36,645 nucleotides of DNA from Lachnospiraceae bacterium. Lineage in GTDB: Bacteria; Bacillota; Clostridia; Lachnospirales; Lachnospiraceae. A program made the translations under genes and the position numbers. The stretch is from positions 1-36,645 of the forward strand of contig JAILNV010000165.1 in assembly GCA_024691125.1 (NCBI GenBank), written 5' to 3'. Numbering within the stretch: the stretch's first letter is position 1; each line of letters begins with the position of its first letter. Below the pieces are notes generated by a model that saw only the letters and a list, made by a program, of their open reading frames with translations, made no database searches and was not told the origin of the DNA. Positions 1 through 8,028 of this stretch are shown piece by piece.

Positions 1-602
1 GTTATTGTTGAAGTATGGATACGGCCGCCTGATTCAGTCTCCGGAACACGCTGCACACGATGAACGCCGCTCTCATATTTCATCACAGAATAAGCACCCT
101 GGCCTGTTATCATAAAGGTCACGCTCTTCATTCCGCCGATACCTATTTCTTCGACCTCCATGGTCTCAACCTTCCATCTTCTTCCCTCGGCATAGTGAAC
201 ATACATCCTGTATATTTCCGCTGCAAACAGCGCAGCCTCATCACCACCTGCTCCGGCTCTTATCTCAACGATCACATTCTTTTCATCATTGGGATCCTTG
301 GGAAGCAACAGGATCTTAAGCTTCTCCTCAAGAGTCTCGACATTCTTCTTCGCAGACGCCAGCTCTTCCTTAAGCATCTCCTTCATATCCTCATCGGACT
401 CCTCGGAGAGCATTGCCAGCGAATCCTCTATATCCTGTTTATTCTTTTTATATTCCTTATATGCCTCAACTATGGGAGCCAGATCGCTCTGCTCCTTCAT
501 AAGAGCCCTGAACCGCTTCTGGTCATTAGCCACCCCGGGTTCGTTCAATTCATTCATTATATCCTCATATCTTAATATGATATCTTCAAGCTTATCAAAC
601 AT
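1..602 (-). CDS. prfA: Peptide chain release factor 1 (RF1), N-terminal part, cut by window edge
   Basis: RF1 recognises UAA and UAG stop codons in the ribosomal A site and triggers release of the finished protein. About 200 residues are visible from the ATG at 602. The N-terminal coiled region is followed by the release-factor core start [10 protein letters not shown] (about residues 117-126) and the segment [19 protein letters not shown] (about 181-199). Within that, PET at 187-189 occupies the PxT stop-codon recognition position of RF1. The catalytic GGQ loop lies beyond the window, so the gene is incomplete here because of the edge, not because it is broken. Its ribosome site GAGGTAG lies over the last codons of prmC, with only a few bases between the genes, so the two are translationally coupled. 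PrmC is the enzyme that methylates the GGQ glutamine of RF1, which fits the pairing. Confidence 0.96.
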   Translation of the reverse strand, partial: MFDKLEDIILRYEDIMNELNEPGVANDQKRFRALMKEQSDLAPIVEAYKEYKKNKQDIEDSLAMLSEESDEDMKEMLKEELASAKKNVETLEEKLKILLLPKDPNDEKNVIVEIRAGAGGDEAALFAAEIYRMYVHYAEGRRWKVETMEVEEIGIGGMKSVTFMITGQGAYSVMKYESGVHRVQRVPETESGGRIHTSTI

Positions 603-606
603 TTCA

Positions 607-1467
607 CTACCTCATATTTATCGGCCGTCTTGCCTTAACCACCCTGTCATTTCCCGAATAATCCTTTACTGTCTCAATATCCCTGTATCCGTTTTTCTTA
701 AAAAGATCTGTCACAGCCTCGGCCTGGTCGTAACCAATCTCAAATAAGATACAGCCGCCCGGGATCAGATGCTCATTCGCCCCGTCGATTATCCTTCTGT
801 AAAAATCGAGCCCGTCCGTTCCTCCATCGAGCGCTTTTAATGGTTCATGATCCCTGACCTCTTCCATAAGCGTCGGGATCACATCGCTTCTTATGTATGG
901 CGGATTGGATACTATGGCATCAAACTTCGTCTCATACTCATTAATATTATGTAAACCTTCGTACAGGTCACCCTTACAAAATCTCACATACACCTTATTC
1001 AGGTCTGCATTTCTGCCGGCTACCTCAAGTGCTTCTTCCGAAATATCGGTTCCCACTGCGTCGATATCATTCTTATACCCTGCGATGCTGATCATCACAC
1101 AGCCGCTTCCCGTACACAGATCAAGAACCTTCATTCCGTCATTTATCTCTGTAAGAGCTTCTTCAACAAGGCATTCGGTATCCTGACGGGGTATCAGGAC
1201 ACTATCGTTAACAATAAAATCAAACCCCATAAACTCCTGATGGCCGGTAATATGCTGAAGAGGGATATGTTTCTTTCTTTTCTCTATCAGACTTCTGTAA
1301 GCATCAATACTGTCATTGTCAACAGTTCTGTCTCCATTAAGAAGAATATAGCTTCTGTCAGCCTTAAGTACATGCTCAAGTATCAGCACTGAATCAATAT
1401 CCGCATCTCTTATTCCGCTTTCCGTCAGTTCATTCTTTCCTTCGCGTCTTAAATCATTTACTGTCAT
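607..1467 (-). CDS. prmC: Release factor glutamine methyltransferase PrmC
   Basis: PrmC (HemK) uses S-adenosylmethionine to methylate the glutamine of the GGQ motif in release factors, which raises termination efficiency. The protein has 286 residues from ATG 1467, the usual family length. It has an N-terminal helical domain with PLQHITG (about 69-75), the SAM-binding loop DLCTGSGC (about 116-123) and the catalytic NPPY at about 188-191. Longer starts exist: ATG at 1485 and TTG at 1509. The TTG lies in the T-tract of the terminator of the upstream small gene, and family N-termini start near MTVNDL, so 1467 is preferred. The ribosome site there is weak (GGTAGG). It precedes prfA with almost no gap. 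The gap to the upstream terminator is only about 40 bases, so its own promoter is not obvious. Confidence 0.95.
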   Translation of the reverse strand: MTVNDLRREGKNELTESGIRDADIDSVLILEHVLKADRSYILLNGDRTVDNDSIDAYRSLIEKRKKHIPLQHITGHQEFMGFDFIVNDSVLIPRQDTECLVEEALTEINDGMKVLDLCTGSGCVMISIAGYKNDIDAVGTDISEEALEVAGRNADLNKVYVRFCKGDLYEGLHNINEYETKFDAIVSNPPYIRSDVIPTLMEEVRDHEPLKALDGGTDGLDFYRRIIDGANEHLIPGGCILFEIGYDQAEAVTDLFKKNGYRDIETVKDYSGNDRVVKARRPINMR

Positions 1468-1507
1468 TATGCCTACCGGTGCCATTACATATATACCAAC
1501 AAAATAC

Positions 1508-1547
1508 AAAAATCACCCCGGTTACACCCATTGTGCCAAACCGAGGT
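1508..1547 (-). terminator. Intrinsic terminator of the small GG-leader peptide gene
   Basis: On the minus strand ACCTCGGTT pairs with AACCGGGGT (9 bp with one G-T pair) around a 15-base loop, followed by G-A-TTTTT at 1508-1512. It starts 23 bases after the peptide stop codon, so the peptide is probably made from its own short transcript. Confidence 0.7.
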
Positions 1548-1569
1548 ATTTAATGCTTATTATTTACAG

Positions 1570-1788
1570 CTATTTTGCAAGTCTTCTTGATCTCAGCCAT
1601 TCTTCCTGCTGTTTTCTTGCATATTCATCAGCTTCCTGCTTCTTTCTTGCTTCCTCTTCCCACTGACGCTGCAGCTGCTCCTGCAGCTTCTTCTGGTATT
1701 CAATAGACCAATTATTTGATGCACCGCCGTTTACATCTTTAAGCTCTTCCTCTGTCAGCTTAGCCGTACTCATTTCTTTGTTATCCAT
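1570..1788 (-). CDS. Small peptide precursor with double-glycine leader and charged helical core
   Basis: No named family is recognised. The 72-residue product starts with a typical double-glycine leader: residues 11-22 read LTEEELKDVNGG. This matches the LxxEELxxVxGG pattern that C39-peptidase ABC transporters cleave in class II bacteriocins, pheromones and some RiPP precursors. The predicted core is residues 23-72. It has no cysteine, three tryptophans (27, 43, 64), many Glu, Gln, Lys and Arg, and looks like one long amphipathic or coiled-coil helix. The start is well supported by AAAGGAG eight bases before the ATG. It has its own terminator (1508-1547) and sits between DUF1385 and prmC, which are commonly close neighbours in related bacteria. 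No transporter, immunity protein or modifying enzyme lies nearby. Secretion as a signalling or antimicrobial peptide is inferred from the leader only. Confidence 0.75.
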   Translation of the reverse strand: MDNKEMSTAKLTEEELKDVNGGASNNWSIEYQKKLQEQLQRQWEEEARKKQEADEYARKQQEEWLRSRRLAK

Positions 1789-1918
1789 GACTCTGTCTCC
1801 TTTCGCTATATATCATGAGTTTCTTTTATTTTCTATTTATTTATACGCTATACTTTCTTTTCTGGCATATATAATTATTCAGAGCAGCGCATTTATCCTG
1901 AAATCCTACTCGCCGGGC

Positions 1919-2875
1919 TTAATATTCCATGCCGAACTCTCGCTGAAGATATTCTCTCCAGTCAAATACCGCATCTACAGCTACGATCGCAACCTCTATC
2001 ATATCATCATCCGGTTCCCTTGTAGTCAGCTTCTGAAGCATAAGTCCCGGAGCCGACAAAATCCTGATGAAAATATTATCGGTTTTTCCGGCCAATCTTA
2101 TAATCTCATATGATATTCCGGCTATCACAGGTATAAGAAGCACTCTGGCAACTACCCTCATTACAGGATCATCGACCCTGATGAAGACAAACAGAACCAC
2201 TGAAACAAATACGACAAAGAAAAGGAAGCTTGTTCCGCATCTCTTATGCTGTCGTGAACTCATAGCCACATTATCTATCGTCAGCGGCAGGCCGCTTTCC
2301 AGACAGTTAATGCATTTATGCTCTGCTCCGTGATACATAAACACACGCTTTATATCGTTCATACACGATATGGCAACAAGATACAGTACAAAAATCGCTA
2401 TTCTGATAACACCCTCCAGAATTGCTATTATTGTATCCGATACTATCCATCTTCTGATAAACTGTGATAAAAAATACGGCAGAAGCATGAACAGCCCCAC
2501 TGCGAACACGATGGAAATAATAACCGTAATGGCCGACACAATGTTGGACGCCGCACCGCTTACTTCCTTTTTCTGTCCTTCATCTGTACCGGAAGAACCC
2601 ACCGGCTCATCTTCTTCGTAAAAACGGGCCGAGTAATTAAGCGTCCTTGTTCCCAGTATCAGCGAATCAATGAAATTGAACACTCCTCTTACAAAAGGTA
2701 TATTATTAAGGCTCTTCACCGGTGCAAAAGAATCATACTCCTCAAGAGCAACATTGATCTGACCGTCAGGTTGTCTTACTGCTACGGAATATCTGTCCTT
2801 ATTCTTCATCATTATTCCTTCAATTACAGCCTGTCCTCCTATACCGGAATAATGATCCTTCCTTCTTTTCTTCAT
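1919..2875 (-). CDS. DUF1385 family membrane protein (YqhQ-like)
   Basis: A conserved membrane protein of unknown biochemical role. It has 318 residues with the family signatures GGQAVIEGIMM (13-23), YHGAEHKC (181-188) and HKRCGTSF (210-217). About four hydrophobic segments are seen, near 112-138, 148-172, 214-233 and 239-259. Conserved His and Cys residues around 182-213 could bind a metal, but that is inference. In many Clostridia it stands between rpmE and prmC, as here. The ATG at 2875 follows GAGGT at five bases. The rpmE terminator ends only about 17 bases upstream, so it is likely expressed by read-through or from a promoter inside rpmE. Confidence 0.92.
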   Translation of the reverse strand: MKKRRKDHYSGIGGQAVIEGIMMKNKDRYSVAVRQPDGQINVALEEYDSFAPVKSLNNIPFVRGVFNFIDSLILGTRTLNYSARFYEEDEPVGSSGTDEGQKKEVSGAASNIVSAITVIISIVFAVGLFMLLPYFLSQFIRRWIVSDTIIAILEGVIRIAIFVLYLVAISCMNDIKRVFMYHGAEHKCINCLESGLPLTIDNVAMSSRQHKRCGTSFLFFVVFVSVVLFVFIRVDDPVMRVVARVLLIPVIAGISYEIIRLAGKTDNIFIRILSAPGLMLQKLTTREPDDDMIEVAIVAVDAVFDWREYLQREFGMEY

Positions 2876-2892
2876 TTGATACCTCTATACTC

Positions 2893-2918
2893 AAAAAAGC
2901 CGAGGTATTACCTCGGCT
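2893..2918 (-). terminator. Intrinsic terminator after rpmE
   Basis: On the minus strand AGCCGAGGT and ACCTCGGCT form a perfect 9-bp stem with a three-base loop, followed by six T (2893-2898, the first overlapping the stem). It lies just after the rpmE stop and immediately before the DUF1385 ribosome site, so it also sets how much of the transcript continues into DUF1385. Confidence 0.9.
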
Positions 2919-2931
2919 CTTTAAAACCATG

Positions 2932-3138
2932 CTATTTACTTGTCACGCCGTATTTCTTATTGAACTTCTCAATACGTCCGTCCACTCTTGCGCTCTTCTG
3001 CTGTCCTGTATAGAACGAATGGCACTTGGAACAGATCTCAACGTGAATCTCGGGCTTTGTAGAACCTGTAACAAAAGTATTCCCACAGTTGCATGTTACA
3101 GTTGCCTGCTGATAATTAGGATGTATTCCTTCTCTCAT
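2932..3138 (-). CDS. rpmE: 50S ribosomal protein L31, zinc-binding type
   Basis: Ribosomal protein L31 bridges the large and small subunits. It has 68 residues starting MREGIHPNY, a typical L31 N-terminus. The four cysteines C16, C18, C36 and C39 make this the zinc-containing (C+) form, which zinc-starved cells commonly replace with a cysteine-free paralogue. No paralogue is in this window. The ATG follows AGGTGA four bases away. It is preceded by a clear promoter (3233-3261) and a leader of roughly 90 bases, and followed by a strong terminator, so the main transcript is monocistronic. Confidence 0.97.
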   Translation of the reverse strand: MREGIHPNYQQATVTCNCGNTFVTGSTKPEIHVEICSKCHSFYTGQQKSARVDGRIEKFNKKYGVTSK

Positions 3139-3232
3139 GATCTCACCTCGCTTAAATTCCTTGTATACTGTAATCCCGGTTCATATCTCCCCGGAAATCA
3201 ATGCATATCAGTTTTCTCAACGCACGTGTATT

Positions 3233-3261
3233 ATAATATCATGCTCTGAATGTTTGTGCAA
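3233..3261 (-). promoter_or_regulatory. Housekeeping-type promoter of rpmE
   Basis: Minus strand: TTGCAC (3256-3261), 17 bases, TATTAT (3233-3238). A second -10 reading, TATAAT at 3230-3235, overlaps it at 20-base spacing. Initiation is expected near 3226, giving a leader of about 90 bases before the ATG at 3138. Confidence 0.65.
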
Positions 3262-3319
3262 GCATTTTCTTTGTAAAGTTACATCAAACTTATGATAAAT
3301 ATACTCTGTCAATGAATCT

Positions 3320-4816
3320 TTATATAAATCTGATCTTCTTGACCATCTGGACAAACTCACGGTTGCTCCTGGTACGCACGAACATATCCAGAACCTTCTC
3401 CACCGCTTCTTCGGGCTTAAGACCGTTAAATGCCTTACGTATAACATTTATGGCTTCCAGCTCTTCTTCATCAAGAAGCAGATCTTCCCTTCGTGTTCCT
3501 GATTTGGGTATGTCTATTGCAGGGAATACTCTGCGTTCAGAGAGCTTGCGGTCCAGAACCATCTCCATGTTGCCTGTTCCCTTGAATTCCTCATACACCA
3601 CGTCATCCATTTTGCTCCCTGTCTCGATAAGAGCCGTAGCCAATATGGTAAGGCTTCCACCTTCTCTCATATTTCTTGCAGCGCCGAAGAATCTCTTAGG
3701 CATGTGGAGCGCCGCAGGATCAAGGCCTCCCGACAATGTACGTCCGCTTGGCGGAACTGTCATATTATATGCCCGTGTCAGTCTTGTTATGGAATCAAGC
3801 AGGATGATAACATCCTCTCCTGCCTCCACCAGTCTCTTCGCACGCTCTATTACCATCTCGGAGACACGTTTGTGATGGTCCGGAAGTTCATCGAACGTGG
3901 AATAGATAACCTCAACCTTAGGTCCCTCAATAGCCTCCTTTATATCCGTCACTTCTTCCGGGCGTTCATCAATGAGCAGGATAATAAGATGCATCTCCGG
4001 ATTATTCCGCTTAACCGATCTTGCAACATCCTTAAGCAATGTCGTCTTACCGGCTTTGGGAGGTGAAACGATCATACCTCTCTGACCCTTTCCGACCGGT
4101 GACATAAGATCCATTATCCTCATGGCCACCGTACCACCCGGTACTTCAAGCCTGAGTCTCTCATCCGGGAATACAGGAGTCAGATCCTCGAAATTCTTCC
4201 TCTTGGCATGTTCCGCAGGAGTAAGTCCGTTTATGGTCTTAACAAACAAAAGAGCGCCAAACTTGTCAGTCTGTGTCTTTATCCTTGTATTTCCGGTAAT
4301 TATATCTCCTGTTTTAAGAGAGAATCTTCTTATCTGGCTGGGTGCCACATATACATCATTCTCACCGGGAAGATAATTCTCGCTTCTTATAAACCCATAT
4401 CCATCGGACAGTACCTCAAGAATACCGCTGGCTTCTATTCCACTGTCAAGATTCTTCTTCTCCTCGGAAATATCAACATCACCCGCGGTACCCGGTTCAT
4501 CCGGCTGAGCCTCCTTATTCTCAGCTGTCTGGACAGCTTCGGCTTCAGGTTCATTTCTCTTCTTTTCCGGCGCAGGATGTGCGGCTTTTACACTTCCCGT
4601 TTCAGCTTTCGCATTACCGGCTTCTGTTTTTGCACTGACGGCTTCCGCTTCCGATCCTGCTGCTTCTGCGGCAGCGGCATCTTCCTCATCCTTTTTGCAC
4701 ATGGCGTCCACCACATCGGCCTTCTTCATTCCTGTTATACCCTTAATACCACGCGCTTTAGCAAGATCCTTAAGTACAGCCAGTCCAAGCGTTTCGTATT
4801 TTGCTCTGTTGCTCAT
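3320..4816 (-). CDS. rho: Transcription termination factor Rho
   Basis: Rho is a ring-shaped hexameric RNA helicase that ends transcription of untranslated RNA. The product has 498 residues from ATG 4816, which has AGGAG six bases upstream; an open frame back to 4912 lacks such a site and any Rho-like sequence. Domains: N-terminal helix bundle (1-40); a low-complexity Ala/Glu/Lys linker (about 42-125), common in clostridial Rho; cold-shock-like RNA-binding fold (about 128-200, with GYGFIRS); and the RecA-type ATPase with Walker A SPPKAGKT (251-258), Walker B LLIDE (280-284) and the RLTRAYN/PPSGRTLSGG RNA-gripping loops. No intrinsic terminator is visible after the gene before the rpmE promoter. 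The leader carries an inverted-repeat structure (4858-4908). Confidence 0.97.
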   Translation of the reverse strand: MSNRAKYETLGLAVLKDLAKARGIKGITGMKKADVVDAMCKKDEEDAAAAEAAGSEAEAVSAKTEAGNAKAETGSVKAAHPAPEKKRNEPEAEAVQTAENKEAQPDEPGTAGDVDISEEKKNLDSGIEASGILEVLSDGYGFIRSENYLPGENDVYVAPSQIRRFSLKTGDIITGNTRIKTQTDKFGALLFVKTINGLTPAEHAKRKNFEDLTPVFPDERLRLEVPGGTVAMRIMDLMSPVGKGQRGMIVSPPKAGKTTLLKDVARSVKRNNPEMHLIILLIDERPEEVTDIKEAIEGPKVEVIYSTFDELPDHHKRVSEMVIERAKRLVEAGEDVIILLDSITRLTRAYNMTVPPSGRTLSGGLDPAALHMPKRFFGAARNMREGGSLTILATALIETGSKMDDVVYEEFKGTGNMEMVLDRKLSERRVFPAIDIPKSGTRREDLLLDEEELEAINVIRKAFNGLKPEEAVEKVLDMFVRTRSNREFVQMVKKIRFI

Positions 4817-4857
4817 ATATTTCTCCTGTAAACCTGTTAATAGATACTTTTTCATTA

Positions 4858-4908
4858 TCGGGATATAACACGAAGTGTGTCGATGTGCCGATCTGATAAC
4901 AATCCCGA
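4858..4908 (-). other. Nested inverted repeats in the rho leader
   Basis: TCGGGAT (4858-4864) is the exact inverse complement of ATCCCGA (4902-4908). Inside lies a small hairpin, ACAC-GAA-GTGT (4868-4878). The element ends about 40 bases before the rho start codon and could fold in the 5' leader. rho genes are often autoregulated, but a role here is inference. Confidence 0.4.
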
Positions 4909-4992
4909 ACAATATACAGTCTGTTCTGATTCCTGCTCCTGATTGTTACGTCATAATTTAACCATATTACATCCCAAAAAGCAAGTAAAACA

Positions 4993-7452
4993 TTATATCT
5001 TCTTAAGTTTGGCAAATCCGGCAAACATTTTCTTTATGCCAAAGCCTTTAAAATCCACCGTTACCTCATAATCACGCGGGGCTTTTTCAATCTTCTTAAC
5101 TACCCCTTCGCCGAACTTAACATGTCTTACAGTATCACCGACCCCATAATCAGGCTCATCATGGGCACCGATATCCTTGCCGAGAGCAACTGCCGGCCTG
5201 CTGCCGGATCTGACAAAACCATTGTTAAGCCTGATGCCGCCGGTACCCTTTCTGCTGTTCTGCCTCTCTCCCGCCAATACCGAAACCTCATTGGCGGTTT
5301 TATTGGCCGATGCGATATACGGTTTGGCATACGCATTTCTGTTGGCAGGCGATGTGGCGGACGGTCTTGCAGATATTCCTGCCTTCGAGCTAATATCTGA
5401 CATATCAGAAAATGAGCCTTCGGAACCGGAGCCTGCATATGATTTCCTTACAAATACTTCCTTCGTATACCCGTCATCTTCCGGCAGAGACTTTCTGCCG
5501 AAGCTGCCCGAACCCCTCATCTCAAGAAGTTCGGCGGGAATTTCCCTTACAAACCTTGACGGGGCATTAAACTGTGTTTCCCCTCTTACCATCCTCTGTC
5601 TTGCACAGGTTATGGTAAGCTCATCCATCGCTCTTGTAATGCCGACATAACACAGCCTTCTCTCCTCCTCAAGATCGGACGGATCGTCGGATGTCATGCT
5701 CATGTATGAAGGGAACAGCCCCTCCTCAAGACCCGTAAGATAAACATGAGGGAACTCAAGGCCCTTCGCACTGTGAAGAGTCATAAGCAGCACACGGTTG
5801 CTGTCTGCCGATACACTGTCAATATCGGCCACAAGCGCCACCTCTTCAAGGAAGCCGGAAAGAGTGATGTCCTCATCATTGTCCTGTTCCTCTTCATAGG
5901 CAACCACCTTGTTTATAAGCTCATCGATGTTTTCCTTTCTCTGCTCGGCATCCTCTTTGTCGGCCGCCTCCATCTTCTCTATGTATTCCGTTGTATCAAG
6001 CACATCCTTGACAAGCTCTTCAAGTGAAAGAAACTCCTGCTTGCTTCTGAATACCCTTATCATGTTTACGAAGGCTTCAAGCTTTCCTGTGCCTCTTCCT
6101 ATCGACGGGATCTTATCCGCTTTCTTAAGCGCCTCATAGAAGGTTATATCGTTTTCATTGGCATATTCCTGTACACGGTTTATCGTGGTCGCTCCGATCC
6201 CGCGTGCGGGTACATTGATTATACGTTTAACCGCAACATCATCCCTGGCGTTGTCGATCGTCTTAAGATATGCCAGTATATCCTTGATCTCACGTCTTGA
6301 ATAGAAGTTAACGCCACCCACCACATCATAGGGTATGCCGCTCATTATGAGCTGTTCTTCTATAAGACGCGCCTGCGCATTCGTCCTGTACAGCACAGCC
6401 TGTTCGCTGTAATCGTATTTCCCTTCCCTCTTTTCCTTAATTATCGAATCAACAACATATTCCGCTTCTTCATAAGCCGAATTACACTGCCTGAAATGTA
6501 TCCTCTCTCCATCGCCTTTATCCGTCCACAGTGACTTGTCCTTACGGCCTCTGTTATTGCTTATAACGGCATTGGCCGCATCAAGGATTGACTGCGTGGA
6601 ACGGTAATTCTGCTCAAGCTTTATGACTCTTGCTTCCTTATATACTTTCTCAAAATCAAGGATATTCCTTATGTTGGCTCCCCTGAACTTGTAAATGGAC
6701 TGATCGTCGTCACCTACCACACAGATATTTCTGTACTTTGACGCAAGCAGTCTTATGAATTCAAACTGAACCGTATTTGTATCCTGATATTCATCGACCA
6801 TAATATATCTGAACCGTTCCTGATATGACTCAAGTATATCCGGCCATGCGGTAAACAGCTCTACGGTCTTAAGGAGCAGATCGTCGAAATCAAGAGCGTT
6901 GCTTTTCTTAAGCTCCTTCTCATACTCGGCATATACCTTCGCCACCTGAGCGCTGCCGTAATCCCCCATTGCATCCTTCATAAGCTCCGAGGGTGTGATA
7001 AGCTCCTCCTTGGCATGAGATATGGCTGACATAAACGCCCGCTCGGGCATCTGCTTCGTATCGATCTGAAGCCTCTTTAATATCCCCTTCATCACGGTCT
7101 TCTGATCGTCCGTATCATATATGGTGAAATTATTATCATATCCGATCTTATCGATATATCTTCTCAGTATCCTTACGCAGGTGCTGTGAAAGGTGGCCAC
7201 CCAGATGCTGTCCGAACCGTATCCAACCATATCATCAACCCTCTGTCGCATCTCTCCCGCTGCTTTATTGGTAAAGGTAATGGCCAGTATATTCCACGGA
7301 TTAACTCCGCATTCATCTATAAGATAGGCTATCCTGTTGGTGATCACACGGGTCTTTCCCGATCCCGCGCCCGCAAGGATAAGAAGCGGTCCTTCCGTAT
7401 GAAGCGCCGCTTCCTTCTGTCTGTCATTAAGCATTTCGATCACATTACTCAT
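4993..7452 (-). CDS. pcrA: ATP-dependent DNA helicase PcrA (UvrD family)
   Basis: Superfamily 1A 3'-5' helicase used in nucleotide-excision repair, replication of nicked DNA and clearing of RecA or RNA polymerase. It has 819 residues from ATG 7452. It begins MSNVIEMLNDRQ, with Walker A GAGSGKT at 28-34, Walker B VDEYQDTN, the motif GDDDQSIYKFRG, motif IV NYRST and motif VI CYVGITRA. A disordered Ser/Ala-rich linker leads to the C-terminal Tudor-like domain (GVGDTVRHVKFGEGVV) that contacts RNA polymerase in this family. The frame stays open to 7608, but that ATG lies inside the promoter spacer and the extra residues match no helicase, so it was rejected. The ribosome site GGGGAAAG is moderate. 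YerC upstream is a usual neighbour of pcrA in Firmicutes. Confidence 0.97.
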   Translation of the reverse strand: MSNVIEMLNDRQKEAALHTEGPLLILAGAGSGKTRVITNRIAYLIDECGVNPWNILAITFTNKAAGEMRQRVDDMVGYGSDSIWVATFHSTCVRILRRYIDKIGYDNNFTIYDTDDQKTVMKGILKRLQIDTKQMPERAFMSAISHAKEELITPSELMKDAMGDYGSAQVAKVYAEYEKELKKSNALDFDDLLLKTVELFTAWPDILESYQERFRYIMVDEYQDTNTVQFEFIRLLASKYRNICVVGDDDQSIYKFRGANIRNILDFEKVYKEARVIKLEQNYRSTQSILDAANAVISNNRGRKDKSLWTDKGDGERIHFRQCNSAYEEAEYVVDSIIKEKREGKYDYSEQAVLYRTNAQARLIEEQLIMSGIPYDVVGGVNFYSRREIKDILAYLKTIDNARDDVAVKRIINVPARGIGATTINRVQEYANENDITFYEALKKADKIPSIGRGTGKLEAFVNMIRVFRSKQEFLSLEELVKDVLDTTEYIEKMEAADKEDAEQRKENIDELINKVVAYEEEQDNDEDITLSGFLEEVALVADIDSVSADSNRVLLMTLHSAKGLEFPHVYLTGLEEGLFPSYMSMTSDDPSDLEEERRLCYVGITRAMDELTITCARQRMVRGETQFNAPSRFVREIPAELLEMRGSGSFGRKSLPEDDGYTKEVFVRKSYAGSGSEGSFSDMSDISSKAGISARPSATSPANRNAYAKPYIASANKTANEVSVLAGERQNSRKGTGGIRLNNGFVRSGSRPAVALGKDIGAHDEPDYGVGDTVRHVKFGEGVVKKIEKAPRDYEVTVDFKGFGIKKMFAGFAKLKKI

Positions 7453-7485
7453 ATCTTTCCCCGTTCTTCTGATTAATTCTCTACG

Positions 7486-7558
7486 TTCCGAAGATATGCT
7501 TCCGAAAGTAAGACCTCCGAAAGCGGGACTTTGCGAAAAGCGGAATTTAATTTCGCAA
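7486..7558 (-). repeat. Repeated CGAAAG-type motif and hairpin in the pcrA leader
   Basis: Three near copies of YTCCGAA(A)G at 7486-7493, 7500-7508 and 7515-7523, plus TTGCGAAAAG at 7531, are spaced 14, 15 and 16 bases apart. The last one also pairs with TTTCGCAA (7551-7558) to give a perfect 8-bp inverted repeat with a 12-base loop. All lie within the predicted 5' leader of pcrA, which is roughly 125 bases long. Confidence 0.5.
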
Positions 7559-7583
7559 TCCGGGCAGCGAAACGAGCTATGTA

Positions 7584-7613
7584 AGTATATCATAATTTCT
7601 GCGCCCATGTAAA
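7584..7613 (-). promoter_or_regulatory. Promoter of pcrA
   Basis: Minus strand: TTTACA (7608-7613), 18 bases, TATACT (7584-7589), with start expected near 7577. Its presence downstream of the more distal ATG at 7608 supports the pcrA start at 7452. No Gram-positive LexA box was recognised near it. Confidence 0.65.
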
Positions 7614-7645
7614 GAACAAATGTTTGCCATTTCGTCCGTACAGTA

Positions 7646-7670
7646 AAAGCAGGTGCTATGCACCTGCTTT
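7646..7670 (-). terminator. Terminator of the cheC-yerC transcript
   Basis: AAAGCAGGTGC and GCACCTGCTTT form a perfect 11-bp stem with a three-base loop. On the minus strand it continues into a short T-run (TTTTA). It stands between the yerC stop and the pcrA promoter. Confidence 0.8.
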
Positions 7671-7693
7671 ATTTATACTTATCATTCTTACTT

Positions 7694-7987
7694 TTATTCC
7701 TGTTCCTTCATTCTTTCAAGGACCATATCATATCCGTCATTTCCGTAATTAAGCGATCTGTTTACACGGCTTATGGTTGCTGTGGAAGCTCCCGTCTTCT
7801 CCGCTATCTCCACATAGGTCTTCTTATCCCGCAGCATTGTTGCCACTTCAAAACGCTGTGACAAAGATATGATCTCATTGATCGTACAAATATCTTCAAA
7901 AAAAATGTAACATTCTTCCTTGTCTCGAAGCTGCAGTATCGCATCAAACAGATGATCCACCGCTTCGGTCCTTAACTTCGGATTCAT
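7694..7987 (-). CDS. yerC: YerC/YecD family TrpR-related DNA-binding protein
   Basis: A 97-residue protein of the TrpR-like YerC family, small dimeric helix-turn-helix proteins of poorly known target. The N-terminal helices (LRTEAVDHLFDAILQL) are followed by a helix-turn-helix around residues 56-80 (TYVEIAEKTGASTATISRV). No tryptophan-binding pocket can be judged from sequence alone. It sits between cheC and pcrA, and in Bacillus the same family lies close to pcrA, which supports the name. It follows cheC by 41 bases and shares its terminator. The ribosome site is weak (GAGAGTAG). Its autoregulatory or pcrA-directed role is not known. Confidence 0.88.
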   Translation of the reverse strand: MNPKLRTEAVDHLFDAILQLRDKEECYIFFEDICTINEIISLSQRFEVATMLRDKKTYVEIAEKTGASTATISRVNRSLNYGNDGYDMVLERMKEQE

Positions 7988-8028
7988 TTACCGCTACTCT
8001 CTTTCACGTTAATATTCGGAAAACTGAC

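Noticed and set aside
1468-1509. Longer prmC starting at ATG 1485 or TTG 1509
   Set aside because: The TTG lies in the T-tract of the upstream terminator, and family N-termini fit the start at 1467.
1789-1918. Promoter for the GG-leader peptide gene
   Set aside because: Several AT-rich -10-like stretches exist but none has a convincing -35 at proper spacing.
4817-4912. Rho extended by 32 residues
   Set aside because: ATG 4816 has a perfectly placed AGGAG site; the extra residues do not look like Rho.
7453-7608. PcrA extended by 52 residues
   Set aside because: The upstream ATG lies between the -35 and -10 boxes, and the extension contains the leader repeats and no helicase-like sequence.
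7440-7620. SOS (LexA) box in front of pcrA
   Set aside because: The repeats contain CGAA but no CGAAC-N4-GTTCG type palindrome was found.
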